Below are positions 8,623 through 15,825 of a DNA stretch of 64,000 bases, in pieces. Positions within the stretch are counted from its first letter, which is position 1. Each line of letters opens with the position of its first letter. The translations under genes were made by a program, and so were the position numbers. This DNA is from Urmitella timonensis. GTDB taxonomy: Bacteria > Actinomycetota > Actinomycetes > Actinomycetales > Actinomycetaceae. A model generated the notes under the pieces. It saw nothing but the letters and a program-made list of their open reading frames with translations, was not told the origin of the DNA and ran no database searches. The stretch spans positions 124,001 through 188,000 of the forward strand of contig FQLW01000006.1 of NCBI GenBank assembly GCA_900120415.1, written 5' to 3'.

Positions 8623-9405
8623 TTAAGCCGGGCGAGGTTGGTCTTTCGCGCCCCCAAAACGCCGATTGCGTCCTCCAAATGCGGCTAGTTCCCGCCAGAG
8701 TTGTTCGCGTTTAAACTCTGGCCACATCTCGGGAACGAAGCTCAGCTCCGCATAGGCGCATTGCCACAGTAAAAAGTTAGAAAGGCGTTGTTCCCCGGAG
8801 GTGCGAATCAGTAAATCCACATCCGGCATTCCCCCCAGATACATTTCCCGCGCCAAGGTGTCCTCGCGGACATGGTTTTCACTGATTTCCCCGGACGCCA
8901 CCCGGCGGGCAACCGAGCGAGCCGCATCAACCAGTTCCGCGCGCCCTCCATAGTTAATACACATGTTAAACACCAGGCCGGTGTTATTTTGGGTCAGTTC
9001 GGCGGCCGCTTCCAGCTCCTTGATAACCGATTTCCATAGCCGACCGCGCCGCCCCGACCAGACTATACGCACGTTCCAGTCGTTTAGTTCGTGGGAGCGC
9101 CGGCGAATCACATCCCGTGAATACCCCATCAGGAAACGTACTTCCGCGGGAGAACGTTTCCAGTTTTCGGTGGAAAAAGCATATACGCTCACCATTTTTA
9201 CCCCGGCCTCTACTGCCCCGGCCAGGGTGTCCATGAGCGACAATTCCCCGGCCTGGTGTCCTGCCGTGCGCGGTAATCCCTGCTGGTTAGCCCAACGCCC
9301 GTTGCCGTCCATGATTAGCGCCACGTGGGAGGGAACTGACGATAATGGGGGCATTGGGCTACCTTGCCCGGGGGGAACGGTGGCTACGAAGTCTTTATCG
9401 CTCAT
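8623..9405 (-). CDS. uppS: Isoprenyl transferase (cis-prenyl diphosphate synthase)
   Basis: UppS condenses isopentenyl diphosphate onto an allylic primer in the cis configuration to make the C50-C55 carrier lipid for cell wall synthesis. The 260-aa protein carries HVALIMDGNGRWA with catalytic D33, then SVYAFSTENWKRS, FNMCINYGGRAE and LLIRTSGEQRLSNF followed by QCAYAEL, the five conserved regions of the family. Actinobacteria often have two such enzymes (short Z-FPP and long chain), and the chain length made here cannot be read from sequence. It lies 7 bp downstream of recO and is probably co-transcribed with it. Confidence 0.95.
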   Translation of the reverse strand: MSDKDFVATVPPGQGSPMPPLSSVPSHVALIMDGNGRWANQQGLPRTAGHQAGELSLMDTLAGAVEAGVKMVSVYAFSTENWKRSPAEVRFLMGYSRDVIRRRSHELNDWNVRIVWSGRRGRLWKSVIKELEAAAELTQNNTGLVFNMCINYGGRAELVDAARSVARRVASGEISENHVREDTLAREMYLGGMPDVDLLIRTSGEQRLSNFLLWQCAYAELSFVPEMWPEFKREQLWRELAAFGGRNRRFGGAKDQPRPA

Positions 9406-9412
9406 ATTCTTA

Positions 9413-10144
9413 TTATGCCTTGCGTGCCATCACGGACAGGGATTTTAGCTTTCGCTCTAACACCCATTCGGTATAGGCAGTGACCACTTCTTCTGCTATC
9501 CCCTGAGTTAGCGGATCCGCCTGGTAGACCTGTGGCCACTGTCCCGCCAACAGCGCGGCGAGCAGGTCGGTTACTGGCTTAGAAATGCGGATACCTCCGC
9601 TTAACTGACAGTTTTCGCAAACTACCCCACCTGCAGGTGCGGAAAAAACTTTAAAGGGACCCGCAGTACCACAGAGGGCGCACTGGTCTAAAGCCGGCGC
9701 CCATCCGGCAATGGTTAGGGTACGCAATAGGTAGGAGGATAGAACCATGCCGGGGCGGTGCGCCCGATTTGCTAAAGCGGGTATTGCGCCAGCTAGCAAA
9801 CGATATTGACTGCGCGAAGCCTCGCCCTCGGAAAGCTTCTCGGCAGTTTCTAGCATTACCTGCCCCGAGAGGTACCGTTCATAGTCGCAAGCGATTTTCG
9901 GAGCATTGAGACTGAGCGAAGTGGCGTGAGTAACCGTGTCCAGGTTACGCCCGGAGTGTAGCTGCAGCTTTACCCGGTTGAAGGGGCTCAGGCGCGCCCC
10001 AAATTTTGAGGAGGTGCGGCGCAGTCCTTTAGCTACCGCCCGCACCTGCCCATGCTCGAGGGTGAGCAGGGTCAAGATCATGTCTGCTTCCCCTAGCTTG
10101 GTGGTTCTCAGGACTATCGCCTGGTCGATATAGGTTCGCAGCAC
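9413..10144 (-). CDS. recO: DNA repair protein RecO
   Basis: RecO anneals single strands and loads RecA with RecR in gap repair. The 243-aa protein has the N-terminal OB-fold (DQAIVLRTTKLGEADMILTL) and a helical C-terminal part with a zinc-binding CALCG / CENC pair. The recO-uppS pair is a known actinobacterial arrangement. The start is the first ATG, within MLRTYIDQAIVLR. The 200 bp upstream hold a 23-bp tandem repeat. Confidence 0.95.
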   Translation of the reverse strand: MLRTYIDQAIVLRTTKLGEADMILTLLTLEHGQVRAVAKGLRRTSSKFGARLSPFNRVKLQLHSGRNLDTVTHATSLSLNAPKIACDYERYLSGQVMLETAEKLSEGEASRSQYRLLAGAIPALANRAHRPGMVLSSYLLRTLTIAGWAPALDQCALCGTAGPFKVFSAPAGGVVCENCQLSGGIRISKPVTDLLAALLAGQWPQVYQADPLTQGIAEEVVTAYTEWVLERKLKSLSVMARKA

Positions 10145-10255
10145 CCGCTCATTATCTCATATCTAGTTGCTAGGTCAGCTCATATAGTTCACAGGGGCTT
10201 GGGGTGACTACTAGCGCTCTCCTCCGCAAATGCGAATATCCGCAGCCACCCAAAT

Positions 10256-10323
10256 CCTGCAAAACGATTGCTAGAACCCCTGCAAAACGATTGCTAGAAC
10301 CCCTGCAAAACGATTGCTAGAGC
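10256..10323. repeat. Iteron array 1: three 23-bp tandem repeats
   Basis: CCTGCAAAACGATTGCTAG recurs with a 23-bp period starting at 10256, 10279 and 10302. The copies are essentially identical. Read on the minus strand the unit is TAGCAATCGTTTTGCAGG plus a 5-nt linker, which shares TAGC-N5-TTTTGCAG and the 23-bp period with arrays 2 and 3. It lies 24 bp past the stop of the DUF4143 ATPase gene. Confidence 0.9.
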
Positions 10324-10347
10324 ATTATAAATGCACTTCAGCAAGTT

Positions 10348-11673
10348 TTAAACGCCCAAAGCTTGAATTGGAAATGTAAAGGTAGGAACGTCATTTTCCA
10401 GCTTCGTGAGCTTAGCTATCGGTCCAGCCAGAGTAACTACTGCCAGGAACGAAGGTTTCTTCATCACCTCTAAATCGAGCGTATTCACGATTTCTTGCAG
10501 TTTTTGCCCTGCTTGAGAGATTTTGGCGGTTCCTAGTTTGACTTCGATACCTGCCCAGCGCCCATCAGGAAGAGTAACAATTCCATCGATTTCCCGACCG
10601 GAGCTATCGCGGTAGTGATAGAGCCTACCTCCTAAAAAGCTAATCAGGGTATGTAGATCATGGAGAACGGCGCTTTCTAATATCAAGCCGAGAGTTTTCG
10701 GGTCATAGGCTAGCTGAGTAGGCGTAGTTCCCAGAAGATTAACCGCCATAGCTGGATCAGCTAGATGATATTTACTGGCCGTACGCAGCCTTGCTCTCGT
10801 ACGTAGCTGCGGCAACCAGGCAGGAATCTCTTGAACTACAAAAATCCTCCCTAGTAGTTCCAGATAGTTAGAAATGGTTCTATTTTGGATTTCTGCTGCT
10901 AGTCGCATGATGTCGCGGCGAATCGTGTCTATCGTTAACTCACTAATCACGCTGCGCGCTACCGACTGTAGGACTGCCTTGATCACTTGCGGAGAATGCC
11001 GAATCTCGGCGAGGCGAGACAAATCTAGGCGGGTTACCTCATCAATATATGCACTGATACGGCGGGAAGAAAGCGAAAAGTCATCATAGAGCATATCGGG
11101 GAATCCCGGGCGGCATAGCAGATTGATTGCCGAGGTGGGGTCATCTTGACCAGGGAAAAGGTCAGGGAATTCCCCCGCAAATAAGTTGCGTAGGGATATA
11201 GATGGCATTGAGCTACCCTTGCCCAGAACTTGGTCTTTTTCACAGGTAGTCATGGTTTGCTGGGTAAGACGCAAGAAGCGTCCCGCCCCAGTATGTCTGG
11301 TAATGTCATCAGCTGGGAGGGCGGATCCGGTCAAAATGAAACGTCCGCGCTCCGCCCTGCCGTCTACCTCGCGGCGAACTAGATTCCAGCTTTCGGGGAT
11401 AACCTGCCATTCATCTAACAGTCGGGGGGTATCACCACGAAGAAGTAATTCAGGTTGAAAATCAAAGATTTCTTTTGCGTGGGGAGTATCTAAAAAGATA
11501 TAAGAGTTAGCCGCATTTAGGGCGCTCATAGTTTTTCCGCACCCACGAGGACCCTCGATTATAACGGCGCCTACCCCGTGCAGGATTTCTTGCAAGGCGC
11601 TATCAATCATTCGGGGTAGATAGGGTCTACCCACTATTGCTTCGGTATCCACATGCTTATTATAGCAGTTCAA
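10348..11673 (-). CDS. AAA ATPase with DUF4143 domain
   Basis: This 441-aa protein is of the AAA_14/DUF4143 type. Walker A is GPRGCGKT (residues 41-48), Walker B is RLLDEWQ (D87 E88), sensor region FILTGSA. The C-terminal half contains GREIDGIV and GIEVKLG, a D-E-K pattern of the PD-(D/E)XK nuclease fold. The family is widespread, patchily distributed and of uncertain function; membership in defence or toxin-antitoxin-like modules has been suggested, not shown here. The gene stands alone and is flanked by 23-bp repeat arrays in inverted orientation, which suggests a mobile or exchangeable cassette. Confidence 0.88.
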   Translation of the reverse strand: MNCYNKHVDTEAIVGRPYLPRMIDSALQEILHGVGAVIIEGPRGCGKTMSALNAANSYIFLDTPHAKEIFDFQPELLLRGDTPRLLDEWQVIPESWNLVRREVDGRAERGRFILTGSALPADDITRHTGAGRFLRLTQQTMTTCEKDQVLGKGSSMPSISLRNLFAGEFPDLFPGQDDPTSAINLLCRPGFPDMLYDDFSLSSRRISAYIDEVTRLDLSRLAEIRHSPQVIKAVLQSVARSVISELTIDTIRRDIMRLAAEIQNRTISNYLELLGRIFVVQEIPAWLPQLRTRARLRTASKYHLADPAMAVNLLGTTPTQLAYDPKTLGLILESAVLHDLHTLISFLGGRLYHYRDSSGREIDGIVTLPDGRWAGIEVKLGTAKISQAGQKLQEIVNTLDLEVMKKPSFLAVVTLAGPIAKLTKLENDVPTFTFPIQALGV

Positions 11674-11679
11674 AAGCTC

Positions 11680-11748
11680 TAGCGCACTTTTTGCAGACGC
11701 CCTAGCGCACTTTTTGCAGACGTTCTAGCGCAGGTTTTGCAGACATCC
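11680..11748. repeat. Iteron array 2: three 23-bp tandem repeats
   Basis: Units start TAGCGCACTTTTTGCAGACG at 11680 and 11703, and TAGCGCAGGTTTTGCAGAC at 11726. They abut a copy of the leuA 3' end at 11749. The array faces the opposite way to array 1, so the two bracket the ATPase gene as inverted repeats, and it is a direct copy of array 3. Confidence 0.9.
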
Positions 11749-11826
11749 TAGCGTTCCGCGCGGTTGAGGGCGCTAATAACCGCCTTATACGTAGCGCGAG
11801 TAATCGAAGGATCGATACCTACTCCC
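11749..11826 (-). pseudogene. Detached, diverged copy of the leuA 3' end
   Basis: These 78 bp match the last codons and stop of leuA (12728-12805) without gaps and with about six substitutions. Together with iteron array 2 they form a 147-bp direct repeat (11680-11826 and 12659-12805, constant offset 979). The sequence is not part of a functional gene. It looks like an attachment-type duplication, or the scar of an insertion at the end of leuA. Confidence 0.85.
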
Positions 11827-11887
11827 TCACCTCGAATACGTAGCTACTAGCAGTGAAACTCTGATTGGCAACTGATAGCATGATTTT

Positions 11888-12223
11888 GTGTTCGTTGATA
11901 CCCCAGGTAGCTTAACTCCGGAAACGATGCAGTTGCGCGCCCTATTAGCCGCAAATATCAACGAGTTTCGATCTTTACTGGAAAAATACGGAGCCTCTAA
12001 TCCGCTGCTTTTTGGCTCGGTAGCCCGTGGCGATGCCAACGCTAAAAGCGACATCGACATCTTGGTTGAGATGAGCCCCGAGGACGGAAACCTGTTGATG
12101 CGGGCGAGCGGGCTATTGGCGGAAACCCGGGAGCTTTTAGGGAAAAATATAGATATTTTCCCTGTTCAACTAGTAAAATCAGAGGTTAATCAGCAAGCAC
12201 TCGATGAGGCAGTACCGCTATGA
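11888..12223 (+). CDS. mntA: MNT-family minimal nucleotidyltransferase, antitoxin of HEPN pair
   Basis: This small protein (111 aa from the GTG, 98 aa from the ATG at 11927) has the nucleotidyltransferase signature GSVARGDANAKSDIDI: G43 S44 and metal ligands D55 and D57. In characterised MntA-HepT pairs this enzyme neutralises the HEPN RNase by adding AMP units to a tyrosine. The ATG at 11927 gives an N-terminus closer to the usual family length, and neither start has a clear ribosome site. It overlaps the following gene by 4 bp (ATGA), so the two are translationally coupled. The pair lies between direct repeats that copy the leuA end. Confidence 0.9.
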   Translation: MFVDTPGSLTPETMQLRALLAANINEFRSLLEKYGASNPLLFGSVARGDANAKSDIDILVEMSPEDGNLLMRASGLLAETRELLGKNIDIFPVQLVKSEVNQQALDEAVPL

Positions 12224-12567
12224 TTCGAGACGATAAATCACGCTGCCAAGACATTTTACGAGCAATTAACAAATGTGAATGCTATCTGAAACAACTAACC
12301 CCTGATAGCTCTGCCGAGTTTACTGAGATGGTAGAGGATGCTATAGAACGGAACCTACAAATAATAGGGGAAGCCGCCAGCCGTTTGTCTTGTAAGGTCA
12401 CCGACTCAAATCCAGATATTCCCTGGACGCAAATCAGAGGATTTCGCAATATTCTAGTTCACGAATATTTCGGAGTTGATATCCAGATAATCAGGGACGT
12501 AGTCGAAAACCACTTACCAGCATTAAAGAGCGCGTTAGAGAATCACCTTAAACGGACACAGCCTTAA
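12220..12567 (+). CDS. hepT: HEPN-domain RNase toxin (HepT-like, DUF86)
   Basis: This 115-aa helical protein belongs to the DUF86/HEPN family. The catalytic motif R-x4-H-x-Y is intact as R76, H81 and Y83 in RNILVHEY. In studied relatives R and H cut RNA, and the Tyr is the site that MntA modifies. It overlaps the MNT antitoxin by 4 bp. The gene looks complete, with no frameshift, so a working toxin-antitoxin pair is likely. Base composition is slightly more A+T-rich than neighbouring core genes, consistent with transfer. Confidence 0.9.
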   Translation: MIRDDKSRCQDILRAINKCECYLKQLTPDSSAEFTEMVEDAIERNLQIIGEAASRLSCKVTDSNPDIPWTQIRGFRNILVHEYFGVDIQIIRDVVENHLPALKSALENHLKRTQP

Positions 12568-12658
12568 AAACACCTGGTTGTTCAAGCGATGATCTCTACA
12601 AAGACGGAGTAGCAGTGATTCCTCTGTCGCTCCTAGGTTAATGCAGCTCAGAAAGTGC

Positions 12659-12727
12659 TAGCGGACTATTTGCAGACACCCTAGCGCACTATTTGCAGAT
12701 GTTCTAACGCAGGTTTTGCAGACGCCC
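12659..12727. repeat. Iteron array 3: three 23-bp tandem repeats next to the leuA stop
   Basis: Units begin at 12659 (TAGCGGACTATTTGCAGAC), 12682 (TAGCGCACTATTTGCAGAT) and 12705 (TAACGCAGGTTTTGCAGAC). A fourth start, TAGCGC at 12728, falls on the leuA stop codon. The array is a direct copy of array 2. Confidence 0.9.
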
Positions 12728-14478
12728 TAGCGCTCGGCGCGGTTGAGGGCGCTAATAACCGCCTTATAGGTAGCGCGAGTAATCGAAGAATCAATACCTA
12801 CTCCCCACAGCACCTGACCGGCAATCTCGGCCTCCACATAGGCAGCTGCCCGCGAACTCTCACCGGTTTCCATCGCGTGCTCGACATAGTCCAGCACCTT
12901 AATATCCAGACCCAGCCCTTGGAAAGCAGAAATAAACGCCTCAATAGGGCCGGGCGCCACCGCCTCTAAAGTGCGCAAAGTACCGTTATCTATAACCCGT
13001 GCCCGCAAGGACACTTCCCCAGTTTCATGATTGTTATCTGCGCGCGAATCACGCAGTTTAAAGCGCCCCCAAGGCGAAAGGTTATGTTCCTCTCCGGGCA
13101 AATACTCGTCAGCGAAAATCTTCCACAAATGCTGTGAATCGACCTCGCCCCCAAACTTTTCCGTATAGTCCTGGACATGGCGATAGAACTCTATCTGCAA
13201 GCGGCGCGGCAAATCCAAAGAGTAGTCACGTTTCATCAGGAACGCGATACCGCCCTTGCCAGACTGGGAGTTCACCCGCACCACAGCCTGGTAGTCGCGT
13301 CCTACATCACCGGGATCAATCGGCAGGTACGGAACCGCCCAAATTACCTGGTTCTGATTACCGCCACCAGCCGCAACTTCCCGGGCACGCTTATCAAAGC
13401 CCTTCTTAATGGCATCCTGGTGAGAGCCAGAGAAGGAAGTGTAAACCAGATCGCCAGTATAGGGCTGGCGGGGATTAGTTTCCATCCGGGTGCAATACTC
13501 TACGGTTTCACGCACCCGATCCAGGTTGGACAAATCCAACATGGGGTCGATTCCTTGGGAATAAAGATTCATTGCCAAAGTAATCAAATCTACGTTGCCA
13601 GTGCGCTCCCCCTGCCCCAATAGGCAGCCTTCTACCCGGTCAGCACCGGCTTTCATAGATAGTTCTGCCGCAGCAATCCCCGTTCCCCGGTCATTATGGT
13701 TATGTACCGACAAACAGACGTGTTCACGGCGACTCAGGTTCCGGCTCATCCATTCGATTTGATCCGCATAAGAGTCCGGGGTGTAACGCTCCACAGTTGC
13801 CGGCAGGTTCAAAATAATTTCGCGATCCTCATCAGGCTGCCAAATATCCATGACCGCTTCACAGATTTCCAGGGCGAACTCGGCTTCGGTATCCACGAAG
13901 ATTTCTGGAGAATATTGCAGCCCGAAAACCGTGGAATCATCTAATTGCTTTTCAGCTTGCGCGATTACCTCGCGCACCCCGTTTACTGCCAGTTCCACGG
14001 TAGCGGCTTTATCGTTATGGAATACTACTTCCCGAAAAGTCGGTGAGGTGGCGTTATAGATATGAACATTGGCGCGCGGCACCCCCACTAGGGACTCTAC
14101 GGTGCGTCCGATTAAATCTTCACGCGCCTGAGTAAGTACCGAAACGCACACGTCCTCGGGAATCGCGTTATCTTCAACCAGCGAGCGCACGAAATCAAAA
14201 TCTATCTGCGAGGCAGCCGGAAACCCAATCTCGATTTCTTTCAAGCCAATCTGCACTAACAAATCAAACAATTTGCGTTTACGCCTCGAATCCATCGGCT
14301 CAATCAACGCCTGATTACCGTCCCGCAAATCCGTAGATAGCCAACGGGGAGCCTGGGTAACATTTCTATCTGGCCAGGTACGATTTGGTAGTTTCAGGGA
14401 ACTATCCCAAAAATGAGCATATTTTTGAAACGGCATTCCAGAAGGCTGCTGCCGGGGAGCTTTACCAGTAGTTCGCAT
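12727..14478 (-). CDS. leuA: 2-isopropylmalate synthase
   Basis: LeuA condenses acetyl-CoA with 2-ketoisovalerate, the first committed step of leucine synthesis. At 583 aa it is of the long actinobacterial type: a TIM-barrel catalytic domain (STDLRDGNQAL; metal-binding HNHNDRG) followed by a C-terminal regulatory domain that binds leucine. The start in MRTTGKAPRQQPSG has a plausible upstream GGGAAGA. A leader peptide and hairpin lie just ahead of the gene. Its 3' end is duplicated about 1 kb downstream, next to 23-bp repeats. Confidence 0.97.
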   Translation of the reverse strand: MRTTGKAPRQQPSGMPFQKYAHFWDSSLKLPNRTWPDRNVTQAPRWLSTDLRDGNQALIEPMDSRRKRKLFDLLVQIGLKEIEIGFPAASQIDFDFVRSLVEDNAIPEDVCVSVLTQAREDLIGRTVESLVGVPRANVHIYNATSPTFREVVFHNDKAATVELAVNGVREVIAQAEKQLDDSTVFGLQYSPEIFVDTEAEFALEICEAVMDIWQPDEDREIILNLPATVERYTPDSYADQIEWMSRNLSRREHVCLSVHNHNDRGTGIAAAELSMKAGADRVEGCLLGQGERTGNVDLITLAMNLYSQGIDPMLDLSNLDRVRETVEYCTRMETNPRQPYTGDLVYTSFSGSHQDAIKKGFDKRAREVAAGGGNQNQVIWAVPYLPIDPGDVGRDYQAVVRVNSQSGKGGIAFLMKRDYSLDLPRRLQIEFYRHVQDYTEKFGGEVDSQHLWKIFADEYLPGEEHNLSPWGRFKLRDSRADNNHETGEVSLRARVIDNGTLRTLEAVAPGPIEAFISAFQGLGLDIKVLDYVEHAMETGESSRAAAYVEAEIAGQVLWGVGIDSSITRATYKAVISALNRAER

Positions 14479-14530
14479 GGGAAGATTTCTTTCTGCTCAG
14501 TTAGATGGCTGGCCGAAATGGCAAATAAAC

Positions 14531-14571
14531 CCGCGACGAGCCTCGACCACTTTTACTGGACTTCGTCGCGG
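14531..14571 (-). promoter_or_regulatory. Attenuator hairpin of leuA
   Basis: CCGCGACGA (14571 down to 14563) pairs perfectly with TCGTCGCGG (14539 down to 14531), followed by GTTTATTT. The 5' arm overlaps the end of the leader peptide frame, so ribosome position on the Leu codons would decide whether the hairpin forms. Confidence 0.6.
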
Positions 14572-14600
14572 CAATCTAGTAGCAGAATGAATGTGCGCAT
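14553..14600 (-). CDS. leuL: leuA leader peptide
   Basis: This 15-codon frame reads MRTFILLLDCRDEVQ and has three consecutive Leu codons (CTG CTA CTA), 74 nt upstream of leuA. A 9-bp hairpin begins inside it. Ribosome-mediated attenuation with leucine leader peptides has been predicted for leuA in several actinobacteria, and this fits that pattern. The ribosome site is weak (GTAGAG). Confidence 0.65.
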   Translation of the reverse strand: MRTFILLLDCRDEVQ

Positions 14601-14627
14601 GGCTCTACTTTAAGCAGATTGCCTATG

Positions 14628-15668
14628 CTACGGTAACCAACGTCCCGCATATTGAGCTGAGGGCTGCGGTTCCTTAGTTGATTCCCGAGGGATAAACGCG
14701 GCCTCTCCAGCTATCAGACAATCTCCTGGTTTAGGGGTATAGGACGCACCAAAAATCTGTTTCATCAGCACCGTCACCCCCAGGTTAGCGAGTTTATCGA
14801 CCGGCTGGTCAATCACGGTAATCGCCGGAGATATTACCGAAAACCAGGGAACATCATCGATGGCTACCAGTCCCAAATCTGCTCCCAAGTGTATTCCCAA
14901 ACTTTTCGCAATCATCAACACCCCTAGAGCTATCTGGTTAGAAGCGCAGATAATAATATCTGGACGGTATAGCGACAGAATACAGCGAGCGGCACTAGCT
15001 GCCGACACTGCCTCGTGTAGACAATACTCAATCTCTAAATGGCTAAACCCGCTGCGGGCTAATTTTTCTTGCAGCTTTTCAGCTCGTCTTTTACCCGCGA
15101 TACAAAACTCTGGACCTGCCAGATAGGCAGGACGTCTATATCCTAAGGAGCACAAATGCTCAGCCATGTCTTGCATAGCATTGGCAGAATCAATCACTAT
15201 CGAGGGTATCGCTGCTCCCGGTGCTTCACGGTCTAAAGCCACCATGGGTAAACCATCGGGGGCCTCGGGATGTATCCACCCGGGAGCTATCCGTGATGGG
15301 GGTACTACTAACAGTCCATCCACCCCTTGTTTTGCCAACGCCCTAATCCCGTTTTCATAGCTTTTTTCATCTTCATGGGCGTTAGACAGCAGCAGCGAAG
15401 TGGCATGGGAATGGACGGCTCGTTCTACACAGTGAGCCAGCATCGCATAAAACGGGTTCATTATATCCCCAACTACCAGCCCAATCGTTCCGCTACGACC
15501 AGTACGCATAGCTGCCGCTAAGCGATCTTTTTGATACCCTAGCTCTTCGGCTGCGGCTAGGACTTTACGTTGGGTCTGTCCGCTCAGATGGGTACTGCCG
15601 TTGAGGGCGCGCGATACGGTAGCAATCGAAACCCCAGCGGCTTTTGCCACGTCACGGATGGTTGCCAT
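14628..15668 (-). CDS. LacI-family transcriptional regulator
   Basis: This 346-aa repressor has an N-terminal HTH (TIRDVAKAAGVSIATVSRALNG, with hinge helix to follow) and a periplasmic-binding-protein-like effector domain (GTIGLVVGDIMNPFYAML). The start at 15668 is chosen because AGGAGG lies 10 nt upstream and the family starts M-x-TI-x-DVA; an upstream ATG at 15716 would add 16 unrelated residues. The effector cannot be read from sequence. It is not followed by sugar genes; leuA lies downstream on the same strand, with only the leader region between. Two palindromic operators sit upstream, so it probably represses itself. Confidence 0.92.
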   Translation of the reverse strand: MATIRDVAKAAGVSIATVSRALNGSTHLSGQTQRKVLAAAEELGYQKDRLAAAMRTGRSGTIGLVVGDIMNPFYAMLAHCVERAVHSHATSLLLSNAHEDEKSYENGIRALAKQGVDGLLVVPPSRIAPGWIHPEAPDGLPMVALDREAPGAAIPSIVIDSANAMQDMAEHLCSLGYRRPAYLAGPEFCIAGKRRAEKLQEKLARSGFSHLEIEYCLHEAVSAASAARCILSLYRPDIIICASNQIALGVLMIAKSLGIHLGADLGLVAIDDVPWFSVISPAITVIDQPVDKLANLGVTVLMKQIFGASYTPKPGDCLIAGEAAFIPRESTKEPQPSAQYAGRWLP

Positions 15669-15694
15669 TAGAAATCGCCTCCTCGCGCAAAAAC

Positions 15695-15704
15695 TTAACG
15701 TTAA
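15695..15704. promoter_or_regulatory. Palindrome TTAACGTTAA, candidate LacI-type operator
   Basis: A perfect 10-bp palindrome with the central CG typical of LacI-family operators, 27 bp upstream of the regulator's start. Confidence 0.45.
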
Positions 15705-15732
15705 AAATCCTAGCAAGAAAACTCACCTTTGA

Positions 15733-15746
15733 GGAAACGTTTACAA
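15733..15746. promoter_or_regulatory. Palindrome GGAAACGTTTAC, candidate LacI-type operator
   Basis: On the minus strand it reads TGTAAACGTTTCCT, close to the LacI-family consensus TG-N-AA-N-CG-N-TT-N-CA. Its centre is 39 bp from that of the palindrome at 15695-15704, so the two could act together. Confidence 0.5.
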
Positions 15747-15825
15747 GAAAGCTAAAAATAAAACATTGCCCCTAGTGCCGTAACCAAACGCGCCCTCAAT
15801 CCTAAAACAGTGGAGCTAGCGAAAA

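Noticed and set aside
10256-12727. 23-bp repeats as a CRISPR array
   Set aside because: The repeats are directly adjacent with no spacers of 25-40 bp and there are no cas genes.
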